DNA of 64,000 nucleotides from Bacillota bacterium (lineage in GTDB: Bacteria; Bacillota; Clostridia; Christensenellales; Aristaeellaceae): assembly GCA_023421395.1 (NCBI GenBank), contig JAEZTL010000002.1, positions 104,911 through 168,910 on the forward strand, written 5' to 3'. The position numbers and the translations under genes are program-made. The notes beneath the pieces are model-generated. The model saw nothing but the letters and a program-made list of their open reading frames with translations, made no database searches and was not told the DNA's origin. Shown here in pieces: positions 27,311 through 35,609 of this stretch; within the stretch, counting starts at the first letter, position 1; each line of letters starts with the position of its first letter.

Positions 27311-27856
27311 TCATCCCTGCTCGCTGGCATCCCCGCAGCGCCGGTATCGGAGAATGGCGATTCCTTCGTCCATTATATATTCCGTCAGCTTCAGGCGGAT
27401 CGGCGCGCCGCCGCCGTAGAACAGGGGCCTGCCGCGCCCAAGAATCACGGGCACGATGCCGATGATATATTCATCCACCATATCCGCCTTGATAAAGCCG
27501 TCCGCCAGTTTGCCGCCGCCGAATAGAAAGATGTCTTTGCCGGGCTTTTCACGCTCTTTCCCGATGAGGGCGCACACGTCGCCGCCGACGAAGCGCAGAT
27601 TATCCCGGTCGGAGAGTGGCTCATGGGTGGCGACAAACACGGTCTTGTCGCGGAATTCGTCCAGCATGCCCTGATCGTAGCACGCCCTGCCCATCACCAC
27701 CGCGTCGACTCCCTCGAGAAACGCCGCGTAATCCCATTTGGCCGGCGTGTCCAGCGCACGGCTGCCGTCACCCTTAATCCAATCGTAGCCCCCGTCTTCG
27801 TCCGCGATGTATCCGTCCAGGCTCATCGCAAGGCTCATTACCAGCTTTCTGGGCAT
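27311..27856 (-). CDS. Dihydrofolate reductase-family protein (RibD C-terminal/YwjB-like)
   Basis: Protein of 181 residues of the RibD_C/DHFR fold, an NADPH-binding reductase. RKLVMSLAMSLDGYIADEDG at the start, VMGRACYDQ, and the cofactor strand DIFLFGGGKLADGFIKADMVDEY. It is a YwjB/YyaP relative rather than true folate reductase. ATG 27856 follows GGGAG. Nearby genes are the flavoprotein and the HD hydrolase, suggesting a small redox/stress unit, but no substrate can be named. Confidence 0.82.
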   Translation of the reverse strand: MPRKLVMSLAMSLDGYIADEDGGYDWIKGDGSRALDTPAKWDYAAFLEGVDAVVMGRACYDQGMLDEFRDKTVFVATHEPLSDRDNLRFVGGDVCALIGKEREKPGKDIFLFGGGKLADGFIKADMVDEYIIGIVPVILGRGRPLFYGGGAPIRLKLTEYIMDEGIAILRYRRCGDASEQG

Positions 27857-27928
27857 GATTCTTCTCCCTTCGCGGCCCTTTCAGCTTCTGCCGCCGATGA
27901 TGTTCTGCGGGAAGCACGCCCCGTCCCG

Positions 27929-28330
27929 TCAGCCCTCTCCCACCAGCCATTTTTTCGCCTTCTCCGGATCGGAGAAAAACCGGACCGATCCGGCAATGCC
28001 CAGTCCGAGTTTCCGAAGCCGGCGGCTGAGCCTCCAGCGGGAAACGCGTGAGCATCCGACGAAGCACAGCCGGCAGATCTTGGGTTCGATCGCCTGCACA
28101 TGCCGCGCCAGCGCGCCGATGGCCGCGCCGTTCAGCCTGGTTTCAAACAGGTCGACCCATATCCTTCGGCCGGCGCTGCCCGGCTGCCTCAGGATGAATT
28201 CCTGCTCCGCCTCGATGAGGCCGCAAAGCCTCTCCATGTCGGAAAAGCAACTCCCATATTTCAGCGGATGCAACTCGCCACCCATGAAATAATAGGGACA
28301 CGCGCTGCCGCTGGGCGACTTCGCCGGCAA
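27929..28330 (-). CDS. Uncharacterised protein (possible STAS-like fold), TTG start
   Basis: About 133 residues, unrecognised. The middle (RIWVDLFETRLNGAAIGALARHVQ) and C-terminal (RLRKLGLGIAGSVRFFSDPEKAKKWL) parts alternate strands and helices in a way reminiscent of STAS-like domains, but I cannot assign it. TTG 28330 is the best start: GGGAGGGG lies 6-8 bases before it, and the promoter at 28415-28443 rules out the longer frame. The N-terminal part is Cys-rich (GSACPYYF). It may be co-transcribed with the DHFR-like gene downstream (72-base gap). Confidence 0.55.
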   Translation of the reverse strand: MPAKSPSGSACPYYFMGGELHPLKYGSCFSDMERLCGLIEAEQEFILRQPGSAGRRIWVDLFETRLNGAAIGALARHVQAIEPKICRLCFVGCSRVSRWRLSRRLRKLGLGIAGSVRFFSDPEKAKKWLVGEG

Positions 28331-28414
28331 GACCTTCCCCTCCCCGCTTCGAAACCGATGTACGAAGCGCCCGCGGCCTGCAGAGGGCCGTTCGGGCGCC
28401 TTGCTTTCTTTGTT

Positions 28415-28443
28415 ATTATAATCCGCCGCCGGGCATCCGTCTA
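28415..28443 (-). promoter_or_regulatory. Promoter of the uncharacterised gene at 27929
   Basis: TAGACG (28443-28438), 17 bases, TATAAT (28420-28415) on the minus strand; 85 bases before the TTG start. Confidence 0.55.
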
Positions 28444-28493
28444 CCGGAATTGTCCATATCGCAAGTGGCAGGCCCCACTGCGCGGGAAGGGCG

Positions 28494-28533
28494 GCAAAAC
28501 GGCGCGGGTTCAAACCGCTTTGAACCTCGCGCC
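28494..28533 (-). terminator. Minus-strand terminator after the EAL gene
   Basis: A 14-pair stem with one bulge (GGCGCG, GGTTCAAA against TTTGAACC, CGCGCC) and loop GCGG, followed by GTTTT on the minus strand. The 244 bases between it and the EAL stop hold no gene I can support. Confidence 0.6.
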
Positions 28534-28777
28534 GGTCGGGCCGTCCGAAAAACCGCAGTGCTTCCTCCGTCCCCGGCGGCATATGTGCCGGAGACGGAAA
28601 GGCGCCGTCCATGCGCCGCCCGGCAGCGCGATCCAACCCCTGGTTCAGACCGTCGGCTAAACCCGGAGGGTTTCAGCCGCGCGAAATCATTTGCTGATGC
28701 CGAAATACATGCGATCTTCTCGGCACACCGAAATAACGCGAGAGGCGCTTTTTTGCGCGCAGGGCGCAAGCGTCTCG

Positions 28778-29560
28778 TCAGGCGTTATCCTTCTTGGCAT
28801 ATTGCAGAATGAAATCGTGCAGCTTCCGTTCCGCCATCGGCGGCCCGATCATATAGCCTTGTCCCTTCCAGAAGCCGAGATCCCCGAAGAACTCGAACTG
28901 ATCGCCGTTTTCGATGCCCTTGGCGCAGACCGTCATGTTGAGCGTGTCCGCCAGATGCGCGATGGACACCAGGATTCTGACCAGCGTCTCGTCGCCGGGT
29001 ACGCTGCCGGAGAAACACCGTGCCAGCTTGATCCCGTCAAAAGGCAGCCGGGAGAGCAGAAACAGATTGTTTGTGCCAATGCCAAAGTTGTCAAAGAGGA
29101 GTTTTGCGCCCATGCTCTTCAACGCATTGAGGTTTTCAATCCCCCTGGCGGTCAGCTTGTCCACTTCCGTGATCTCGAGCTCCAGGTTGCGCGGGGCCAG
29201 GTTGTTGAGATCAAGCTCCGCCTTGGTCTTTTCGACAAAATCGGGGCAATTGACCGAATGCGGCCACACGTTGATCGCAACCACCAGGTCGCACCCGATC
29301 TGATCGATCAGCCGGCGGATCATGCCCAGCGCACTCTTCATGAACCAGTCGGAGAATACCGTGCTCGTATGCCGCTCGGCCGTGACCCTCCGCACGTAGC
29401 CGTAGCCGGGCACCGTCTCCCCTCCGGGCAGGTGGAGAACCTCAGCGAAGACCTCATAGGTGTTGCAGGTATTTTTGCCAAACGTCCATTTGGGTTGACC
29501 GTACAACTCAAAAGCTCCGTCCTCGATCAATGCCCGCAGGGTTTCCTGTGTCAGGCTCAT
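28778..29560 (-). CDS. Degenerate EAL-domain protein (likely non-catalytic)
   Basis: Protein of 260 residues with the overall EAL (c-di-GMP phosphodiesterase) fold but altered active-site motifs. EAL is replaced by EVFAE, the DDFGTG loop reads DNFGIGTNN, the catalytic Lys/Asp (KxD) region is IKLARCF, and the E of the last motif is missing (VCAKGIENG). QGYMIGPPM is kept. These changes suggest it binds c-di-GMP or a protein partner without hydrolysing it. It is promoted at 29637-29665. A second, broken EAL gene lies at 33286. Confidence 0.75.
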   Translation of the reverse strand: MSLTQETLRALIEDGAFELYGQPKWTFGKNTCNTYEVFAEVLHLPGGETVPGYGYVRRVTAERHTSTVFSDWFMKSALGMIRRLIDQIGCDLVVAINVWPHSVNCPDFVEKTKAELDLNNLAPRNLELEITEVDKLTARGIENLNALKSMGAKLLFDNFGIGTNNLFLLSRLPFDGIKLARCFSGSVPGDETLVRILVSIAHLADTLNMTVCAKGIENGDQFEFFGDLGFWKGQGYMIGPPMAERKLHDFILQYAKKDNA

Positions 29561-29636
29561 GCCGATCCCTCCATCCTGTTATTGGTTTCTGTGCGCCTCC
29601 TCTTTGCTACGGGCGTGAGCATTGGGCTCCACCATT

Positions 29637-29665
29637 ATTTTACAGCACGTTTACCATCTGGTCAA
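29637..29665 (-). promoter_or_regulatory. Sigma-A promoter of the EAL gene
   Basis: TTGACC (29665-29660), 17-base spacer, TAAAAT (29642-29637) on the minus strand; 76 bases before the start codon. Confidence 0.65.
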
Positions 29666-29732
29666 TAGGCTATAATTCCAGAGTCCGGGGCGATGCGGTT
29701 TCTCCCTGGCGTGGCCATGTCGCCCATCGAGC

Positions 29733-30899
29733 CTATTCCGCCTGCTCGCCGGATAAAACCGCCAGCCGTGTTACGAGTTCGTCTTTCAGCAGCGCGGTTT
29801 CGCCGCCCGCCGCGTCGCAGGCAACCACGTATTTCCCGTTGGTATACACAAACCCGCCGGAGGGGAGAAGCGCATAGTCCAGCACACCCCGCCTGACGGT
29901 CTCCAGCGTGCCGTCGTCCCTTAGGCGCGCCAGCCGCCAGTCTCCCGAGACGATGCCCGGATTGGCCTCGCCGCGCCGCTGGTTTTCCTTCAGATTCCGG
30001 TCCGCTTCGACCAGATTGCCTTCGATAAACAGTTCCCTCTGGCTCTTCTCCTTGGCCTGGGCGGGGGCCGCGCCGCTGCTATTGATCGGTTTGCCGCCGT
30101 AGCGCATGGAAAAAAGGTTCAAAAAGCCGCCGAACGCCTGAAGAAGCCGCGCCGGTCCCAGCAGCATGTCCTTAAAAGACGTGCCGGATGCGCTCTGCCT
30201 GTAGGGGCGCACCATCATGTACCGGTCGCCCTGCACGGTCTCGCGATACTTCAGGCAGTTGAGCGCAGGATCGGCAAAGACCTCCTCCACCCTGCCGGAC
30301 TCCGGAAAGAGCTTGTAAACACCGTACGGGCCGACCCCCAGAACCCTGTTCTGCTCGTCCCGGGCATACCCCGCGGAGGAATAGAAGATCGCCTCCGCAT
30401 TGGGGCGCAAAAAGGGATGCCTGTCCAGCGTGTCTCCCTCCGTCAGGAGATCGTATCCGGCTTTCCCCTCGGTGAATACTGCGATGTGGCACTCACCCCT
30501 CGGCTGATAGAGCGACGCCGCGATGACGCCGTCCCGGGCATCCAGGTCGTCGATGAAAAACGACGCGCCGCTGAACAGCAGCCCTTCCTGCGCCGCGGCG
30601 GCGCCCGGGTCCTTTCTGAAGATGCCGCCGGATTCTCCCGTGGCGGCCGCATAGATCAACTGACCGCCGGAAGCCGCCAGCGCCGTCACGCGACCCTTCT
30701 GATCCGAAAGGCCCGCATACGGATTGTGCCGGCCCATGAACTGTGCGCCGGCGCCTTCTGTCTTCCAGGCATGCCTCTCCTCCAGGGAGCGCAGGATTCT
30801 TTCATATTGTATAAGGCGCTGGCTGGGCAGCGAATCGGCCTTGCCGTTTTTGATAATTCCCATATCCCCACGGGCGATGTACGCAATCTGCTCCCTCAT
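29733..30899 (-). CDS. Uncharacterised propeller-like protein
   Basis: Soluble protein of 388 residues, unrecognised by name. It has repeated strand-rich segments (QLIYAAATGESGGIF, GVIAASLYQPRGECHIAVF, AEAIFYSSAGYARDE, GDWRLARLRDDGTLETV, GGFVYTNGKYVVACD), which suggests a beta-propeller of TolB/YncE type. No signal peptide is visible at the chosen start. ATG 30899 follows GGAGATGG; the longer frame to 30989 runs into the promoter. The 5' untranslated region contains a strong hairpin (30921-30965). No partner genes suggest a role; its stop is 27 bases past the + strand promoter-like TATAAT at 29671. Confidence 0.6.
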   Translation of the reverse strand: MREQIAYIARGDMGIIKNGKADSLPSQRLIQYERILRSLEERHAWKTEGAGAQFMGRHNPYAGLSDQKGRVTALAASGGQLIYAAATGESGGIFRKDPGAAAAQEGLLFSGASFFIDDLDARDGVIAASLYQPRGECHIAVFTEGKAGYDLLTEGDTLDRHPFLRPNAEAIFYSSAGYARDEQNRVLGVGPYGVYKLFPESGRVEEVFADPALNCLKYRETVQGDRYMMVRPYRQSASGTSFKDMLLGPARLLQAFGGFLNLFSMRYGGKPINSSGAAPAQAKEKSQRELFIEGNLVEADRNLKENQRRGEANPGIVSGDWRLARLRDDGTLETVRRGVLDYALLPSGGFVYTNGKYVVACDAAGGETALLKDELVTRLAVLSGEQAE

Positions 30900-30920
30900 G
30901 CCGCCATCTCCTTCGCGCTC

Positions 30921-30965
30921 CATCCGGGGCCCGCCGCCGCACGCACGCGGAGCGGGCCCCGGATG
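30921..30965 (-). promoter_or_regulatory. Large leader hairpin before the propeller-like gene
   Basis: A perfect 14-base inverted repeat (CATCCGGGGCCCGC and its complement) with a 17-base loop lies between the promoter and the start codon. It is a candidate attenuator or mRNA-stability element, since no U-tract follows. Possible target of a protein or small RNA. Confidence 0.65.
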
Positions 30966-30980
30966 GGCCATTTGACTGTG

Positions 30981-31009
30981 ATTATACACGCGTCAGGCGC
31001 AGGAAACAA
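30981..31009 (-). promoter_or_regulatory. Sigma-A promoter of the propeller-like gene
   Basis: TTGTTT (31009-31004), 17 bases, TATAAT (30986-30981) on the minus strand. Confidence 0.65.
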
Positions 31010-31119
31010 GCACGGCGACACGTCGCCCGGAAGGAAGCGGACGCGGCCGCCTGAAACCGCCACCCTTTAAGCGGCGTGCGGCGGCAGTTTTCTCGGGCAT
31101 CGAGGGATCCGCCCGTCGC

Positions 31120-31311
31120 GTTATACCAAGTAAAATATTCATGATTTCAAAGAGGGAAGGATTATTGACGCGGAACAGGGAGCCAAAGCGAGGCGGCCCT
31201 TCGGGATACGCCTTCGGCGTGAAATGCAGCGCTGCGTTGAGCGACAGGCCACACAGTTCCGCGCAATAGGGCCCACCCCGACGAATCATTCCTGTTTTGG
31301 ATTGGTATTAC
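31120..31311. repeat. 190-base dispersed repeat, copy 2 (MITE-like, UUCG hairpins)
   Basis: Second copy of the element at 17206-17395, same orientation. It has the fuller terminal inverted repeats: GTTATACCAA at 31120 and TTGGTATTAC ending at 31311 (nine of ten pairs match). The internal ACGCC-TTCG-GCGT hairpin is identical in both copies. The right end again abuts the 3' end of a minus-strand gene: the stop codon TAA of the LysM gene is formed from the repeat end (GTAATACC). No transposase is encoded in or near it. Confidence 0.8.
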
Positions 31312-32333
31312 TTCCCGGCGGCGATCAGCACATTCTCCAGGTGCTGATTCACGTAGGTTTGGGAAACGGACTCGCCATGGTTTTTGCTATTGTGCAAGTA
31401 CAGATCAAAGTGGCCGTCCACGCCATTGGTGACCGTGTCATAGGAATGCGGCATGCCGGAGAGCGACGCCGCGAAGTTGATGCCTTTGTGGAAAATGACC
31501 ACGGGGCGAGGCGTCCAGGTCCACGCGGGAAACAGCTTTTTCATTTTCTCGGTTTCAGCGGATGTCACCGGCTCGACGTCCGCGTGATTCATGCCGCCCA
31601 TCATCTTGAACTTGATCGCAAGCCCGGTTGAAACGTCCGTGACGATAAACACATCGTTCCGTTTGATCAGGTATTTCCCGTCCAGGAACCAATCCACAAG
31701 CTTGCCCACCCGCTTGGCGGACGAACTCTCCCCCGGCGTCACCGCAAAATTCCTCGGCGCATAGCCGTTGATGGCGATTTTCTGCCCGGCGTTGAGCCAT
31801 TCGCCGGAATCCATGTAGTTGTATTTCATGATCGCCGCGATGGTCGTACCGAATTTCTTGGCGATGCCGCTGACCGTATCCCCGGACTTGACGGTATACG
31901 TGACGGTCGGCCAACTCGTCACCGCTTTGGAGGGTGGGCTGGACGCCGGTGCGGACGCTGCGCTCTTTGACGCGGACGGTATCATCAGCACCTGGTCGAC
32001 ATAAATCACATCACTCTTCAGGCTATTGCGGCGCTTGATCTTTGCAGCCGTGGTCGAATGCCGAGAAGCGATCGATGAGAGAGTGTCACCCTTCTTCACG
32101 ACATACCTGGTATCGGAAGAGACGATGAGCTTTTGTCCGATATAAATGGTGTCGGACGTAAGCGAATTCATCTGCTTCAGCTGGCCGACGGTCACGCCGT
32201 ATGCCTTAGCGATCTTCGAAAGCCAATCCCCCGCCTTCACCGTATAGGTTGTGGCCGCCAGCGCCTGAACGCCCAGCGCGAGAAACAACAGAACTCCAAA
32301 GAGAATCGCCGAAATTGACCTGGACGGTTTCAT
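31308..32333 (-). CDS. Secreted LysM cell-wall protein with a C-terminal His-rich domain
   Basis: Exported protein of 341 residues. A signal peptide occupies residues 1-27 (LFGVLLFLALGVQALA). Three LysM repeats follow: about 29-71, 77-119 and 145-190 (each YTVKxGDTLSxIA-like, then a xLKxMNSLxxDxIYxGQxLxI pattern). The C-terminal 150 residues have His-containing motifs (HADVEPVT, VVIFHKGINFAASLSGMPHS, GHFDLYLHNSKNH), a possible metal-dependent hydrolase, but I cannot name the family. ATG 32333 follows GGAGGCG. Its stop codon lies within the end of repeat copy 2. It probably binds or remodels peptidoglycan. Confidence 0.83.
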   Translation of the reverse strand: MKPSRSISAILFGVLLFLALGVQALAATTYTVKAGDWLSKIAKAYGVTVGQLKQMNSLTSDTIYIGQKLIVSSDTRYVVKKGDTLSSIASRHSTTAAKIKRRNSLKSDVIYVDQVLMIPSASKSAASAPASSPPSKAVTSWPTVTYTVKSGDTVSGIAKKFGTTIAAIMKYNYMDSGEWLNAGQKIAINGYAPRNFAVTPGESSSAKRVGKLVDWFLDGKYLIKRNDVFIVTDVSTGLAIKFKMMGGMNHADVEPVTSAETEKMKKLFPAWTWTPRPVVIFHKGINFAASLSGMPHSYDTVTNGVDGHFDLYLHNSKNHGESVSQTYVNQHLENVLIAAGK

Positions 32334-32346
32334 CCTTTTGCGCCTC

Positions 32347-32378
32347 CATTTATTACATTTTTATTTCATTTATTACAT
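32347..32378. repeat. 12-base direct repeats upstream of the LysM gene
   Basis: CATTTATTACAT occurs at 32347-32358 and 32367-32378, 20 bases apart (about two helical turns), with a related inverted TTATTACA at 32403-32419. Such spacing fits a cooperative repressor or activator near the promoter region. Confidence 0.5.
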
Positions 32379-32395
32379 AATACAGTATCTCACAG

Positions 32396-32680
32396 GCAAT
32401 TTCCATGTGTAATAATTGGAAGTATGCAAAAAGCGCGAAGGATATGGCGAAATCTCGGCCCAGCGTTCCCGCCGGATGTGCATGCGGCATAAGCATAAAA
32501 GGCGGCTCATGCCTGCACGGCATGGGCTGCCTTCTTTGCTATAGCTTATTTGCTATAGATTCATCAAAACGCGGAAAGGGTGCAAATGTCTTCCGGGTTC
32601 ATTCACGGCGATGCCCATCATGCGCCGCCCGGCCGGCGTCTTCGCCCCTTTTGCGCAGGGCGCTTCCCTAAAACAAGCGA
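32396..32680. other. Non-coding interval between LysM and rhodanese genes
   Basis: Holds a possible promoter for the LysM gene on the minus strand (TTACAC-17-GATACT), the terminator at 32494-32533 and a doubled TTTGCTATAG. An 88-codon frame on the + strand lacks a ribosome binding site and I do not call it. Confidence 0.5.
32494..32533 (-). terminator. Terminator of the rhodanese gene
   Basis: AAGGCAGCCCATGCC paired with GGCATGAGCCGCCTT (15 pairs including two G-U) and loop GTGCA, followed by TTTTA on the minus strand, 148 bases after the rhodanese stop. Confidence 0.7.
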
Positions 32681-33025
32681 TTAAACCCGAACGGCCTGCG
32701 CCGTTTCAATCCGCCCGCTCCAATGGGCGATTCCGCCGATGTTGACGACGTTGGTGTACCCCATCCGCACGAGATTCGCACACGCGCTGGCGCTGCGGGC
32801 CCCGCTCAGGCAGTACACAAAGAGCTTTGCGTCGCGATCCGGAACCGCCTTGTCGATATCGCGAATACGGTCCAGCGGGATGTTGCGGCTCCCGGGGATG
32901 TGTCCCGCGCGGTATTCCTCCGGCGTGCGCACGTCGATGAGATTGATGGACTTGTCGTTTTCAAGCTCCAGCCGCGCCTTATCCATGGAGAGGTTTGTAC
33001 AGCCGCTTTGTCTTCCGAAGAACAT
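32681..33025 (-). CDS. Rhodanese-like sulfurtransferase
   Basis: Single-domain rhodanese, 114 residues. INLIDVRTPEEYRAGHIPGSRNIPL is the family N-terminal pattern and YCLSGARSASACANL is the active-site loop with the catalytic Cys (CLSGARS). It moves sulfur between donors and acceptors, or protects against cyanide and oxidative stress. ATG 33025 follows AGGGGG. It stands alone and has a TATAAT at about 33066-33071 (minus strand) with no clear -35. A short N-terminal tail (MFFGRQSGCTNL) precedes the domain. Confidence 0.9.
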   Translation of the reverse strand: MFFGRQSGCTNLSMDKARLELENDKSINLIDVRTPEEYRAGHIPGSRNIPLDRIRDIDKAVPDRDAKLFVYCLSGARSASACANLVRMGYTNVVNIGGIAHWSGRIETAQAVRV

Positions 33026-33285
33026 ATATTTAACCCCCTAAATTCCTTTGGTTTCTTTAGCTGTATTATACCCGTCCGGCGGGGATTCGTATGTGACGAG
33101 ATTACAAAAGAAGCTATTGTCGAAAAATCGGCGGAACCGCGCCCCAGGGCGCGGCCCATCGACGTTTGGCGGCTGACCGGGAACTGTTTGGGCAACCAAT
33201 AGAAGGGCAATCGAAAGAACGGCAACCGGGACGAACTTCGCACACCGTTGACTGACTGGAGCGCGTTTTACGCGGAAGCGGCCTT

Positions 33286-34090
33286 TTGCCGTTGCCAAAT
33301 ACGATAAGTATCAGTCAGGATATACAAAACAAGCTGCTTCGGGCGCTGTCCATCCAACAGCGATTAAAAAATGAAGACTGCGACGACGGGCCGTATTATG
33401 AAATTCAGCCGCAATATGAGACCAGTGCGATGCGCGTCGTCGGCTTTCAGAGGTTTGCGCGCTGGAATAACCCCAAATCCGGCCGGGTTTTCCCCGACGA
33501 ATTCATTCCAATTGCGGAAGCCGCATACGCCATAACGAGTATTCCCCGCAGGATGATTGAGCAGGCAATTGGTGTTTTGATGGGCATGGGCGAAGCAGCG
33601 ATTCGGTGGCCGTCAACATTTCTGTCATCGACCTGTTGCGAGCTGCCTTTGCGCAGCAAATGGAAAGACGCGCAGCGGCCCGCAGGATCAATGCCCACCG
33701 GATTGTGCTGGAAGTTAACGAAAGTGTGATCCTCAATAAATGCGAGCAAGTCAAGGCAGAATTGGCCAGGTTGAATCAAATCGGCTTCCAGATTTCCCTG
33801 TATGATTTTGGAAAAACTATTCCCGCTGTCCCGCCTAAAGGAACTGATGATTCAAGCGCCGAAGACCGACAAGGCGTTCCCGGAATCCGCGTGTGAAAAT
33901 ACGAGAACCCAGGAACTGATCCGATCCATCATTCGCGTTTCGGAAAGACGGGGTATCAATATCATTGTGGAAGGTGTGGAAACCGACACCCAGCCCAATC
34001 TGCCGGCTGGGTTGAATGCGTACGCCGCTCAAGGCAACTTGTTGTCGCGGCCGCTTTCCAACACCGCCTCCACTGCCTTTGGGGACAAAC
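33286..34090 (+). pseudogene. Frameshifted EAL-domain gene
   Basis: Three successive frames give EAL-like sequence in order. From 33286: YYEIQPQYETSAMRVVGFQ (the EAL loop area, here FQRFARW) and FPDEFIPIAEAAY. Near 33600: VAVNISVIDLL, then IVLEVNESVI (last E of the catalytic pair) and IGFQISLYDFGKTI. Near 33830: RTQELIRSIIRVSERRGINIIVEGVETDTQ (the VEGVE motif is intact) and AYAAQGNLL. Two indels break the gene; the VEGVE motif shows the ancestor was a real phosphodiesterase. No neighbouring GGDEF gene. Translation could at most yield a short N-terminal piece. Confidence 0.75.
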
Positions 34091-34254
34091 AATGCGGCGG
34101 AAACCGATGCATGCCATCCCGCCGCCAGTCCAGTTTCCGCGAAGATGGTCACGCCTTCGAGCGATTTGAAAAACGCACCGAAATCGTGCAGGTTTTTAAA
34201 TCCAAGCGCTCCCGGAATCCTGCAGACGCCCATATCATTCGCCATCTGCGGCAC
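34060..34254 (-). pseudogene. Possible remnant of a DUF2229/CoA-activase-like gene
   Basis: A minus-strand frame reads MGVCRIPGALGFKNLHDFGAFFKSLEGVTIF, which recalls the N terminus of the DUF2229 part of 2-hydroxyacyl-CoA dehydratase activases (a GIPRAL-type start followed by a FFxxLG segment). Nothing after about 34060 supports a longer protein and no ribosome binding site is seen. Similarity was judged by eye and could be chance. Confidence 0.28.
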
Positions 34255-34292
34255 CCTTCGTCAGACATTGGGCATGATTGGGGTAGAGACCT

Positions 34293-34329
34293 GGCGGGCA
34301 GCCATGCCATCTCGGTAAGGCTGCCCGCC
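34293..34329. terminator. Hairpin after the transaldolase operon
   Basis: GGCGGGCAGCC and GGCTGCCCGCC form an 11-base stem with a 15-base loop, 67 bases beyond the transaldolase stop on the minus strand. No U-tract, so it is a weak terminator or a 3'-end stabiliser. Confidence 0.4.
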
Positions 34330-34395
34330 CTTGTACCGCGCCCTTTGGCGTCTTAGCGGCTGAGCTGAAATTCCATACAATCAGCAGGCGACGGA

Positions 34396-35457
34396 TCAGT
34401 CCAATGGCAGGTCCGCGATCACACTCCGGCGCATTTCGGCCACGGTCTTCCTGGCCGTCGTCCAGCCCTTTTCGAAAGAGGTGCGGAACCGCACAACGGG
34501 GCCAAAGCATTCATAGTCGGCGGCCTGCAATGACCCTGGCGTCCATGCCTTCCTGAAAGACGGAACCTTTGCCAGCAATTCGTCAAGCATCGCATAAGAG
34601 TTTTGCGCGCTGAACACGTCTGTCACCGGCCCGTCCTCCTCAATCAGTCTGTCCGCCGTGCCTTCCCAGTTGATTGTCACACCGCCGTCCACACCCACCC
34701 AGTCGGTAAAGTGCTGCAGGTTGCGCGCACCTCCGGCCAGATAATGCACGCCGAAGCCCTTTTCCCGGATATAGCTGTATATCTTCCGGCCCAGCATCAA
34801 CGAAGCCTGGCGCAGCACATCCGGCGCGATGTCGATGCCAGCCGCTTCCACGTCCGCCTGCATCTGTTCGTCAAAGATGCCGTTGATATGCGCCAGCCAG
34901 AACGGCGCGGGGTTTTTCATGCCTTGGGTGACATTCCGGTGCAATCTGCACACGTCCAGCACCTGATCAATCGACATCACTTCAGTGGCCAGAACGGGAA
35001 CGCCCCGTGCGATCAGCTGACCAATGGCCTCAAGGCCGTCCTTGGTGACGGGGACCTTTATGATGAAATTCTGTGCCAGCGCGAGAGACTTTTCCGCGTT
35101 GTCCAGAATCGTCTCAGCATTCTCGGCAAATGGGTCCGCTTGGATGCTGACCAGTCCCAATCGGCCTCCGCTTTGTTCGTAGAGCAGAGAGAATTTCTCG
35201 CAGATGCCGGCTATCGCCTGCCGCTGCAACTGCGCCACAACCTCGTTGTCATCGGACATCGTTCCGATCAGCCGTGTTATCATCTCCTCCAGATACGCAC
35301 CGTCATCCTTCGTATTCAGCACCTTGCACAGATAGGCCGGATTCTGGGTACAGCATACCGCGCCTTCTCCGATGGCAAGCTCCGCCTGACTGCGGGTTGG
35401 GTTGTTGATCCAGAACCGGGTGGGCGTATTGGCGGAAACTCTCTTGAAGTAATTCAT
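34396..35457 (-). CDS. Transaldolase family protein, TRAP-linked copy B
   Basis: Schiff-base aldolase of the transaldolase superfamily, 353 residues. Family landmarks: RFWINNPTRSQ near the N terminus, AVCCTQNPAYL (Asn kept from the TTNPS motif), the catalytic lysine in FIIKVPVTKDG, and the GVPVLATEVM strand. The Asp17 of TalB is here an Asn (INN) and the NxT of TalB is LAT. ATG 35457 follows AGGGGTGAACGCA; I did not use the longer frame to 35499. Downstream of the TRAP genes on the same strand and last in the operon. Substrate unknown. Confidence 0.82.
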   Translation of the reverse strand: MNYFKRVSANTPTRFWINNPTRSQAELAIGEGAVCCTQNPAYLCKVLNTKDDGAYLEEMITRLIGTMSDDNEVVAQLQRQAIAGICEKFSLLYEQSGGRLGLVSIQADPFAENAETILDNAEKSLALAQNFIIKVPVTKDGLEAIGQLIARGVPVLATEVMSIDQVLDVCRLHRNVTQGMKNPAPFWLAHINGIFDEQMQADVEAAGIDIAPDVLRQASLMLGRKIYSYIREKGFGVHYLAGGARNLQHFTDWVGVDGGVTINWEGTADRLIEEDGPVTDVFSAQNSYAMLDELLAKVPSFRKAWTPGSLQAADYECFGPVVRFRTSFEKGWTTARKTVAEMRRSVIADLPLD

Positions 35458-35532
35458 TGCGTTCACCCCTAAATCTGAGCAGACTTTCTTGCACGGCATG
35501 CGATTTCGGTCTGGCTGCCGTCCGCCGTGGAG

Positions 35533-35570
35533 AAGAGAAGAGGAGGCGCGCGCGGACCTCCTCTTCTCTT
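35533..35570. other. 14-base intergenic hairpin between dctP and transaldolase B
   Basis: AAGAGAAGAGGAGG pairs perfectly with its complement across a 10-base loop. It has no U-tract on the minus strand, so it may be a processing or stability stem that separates the highly needed binding-protein message from the downstream enzyme. Confidence 0.55.
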
Positions 35571-35609
35571 TATGTCCGTTGGCTCTCCGCTTTACTGCGG
35601 AAGAGAGGA

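Noticed and set aside
32405..32671. 88-codon + strand frame
   Set aside because: No ribosome binding site; overlaps the rhodanese terminator.
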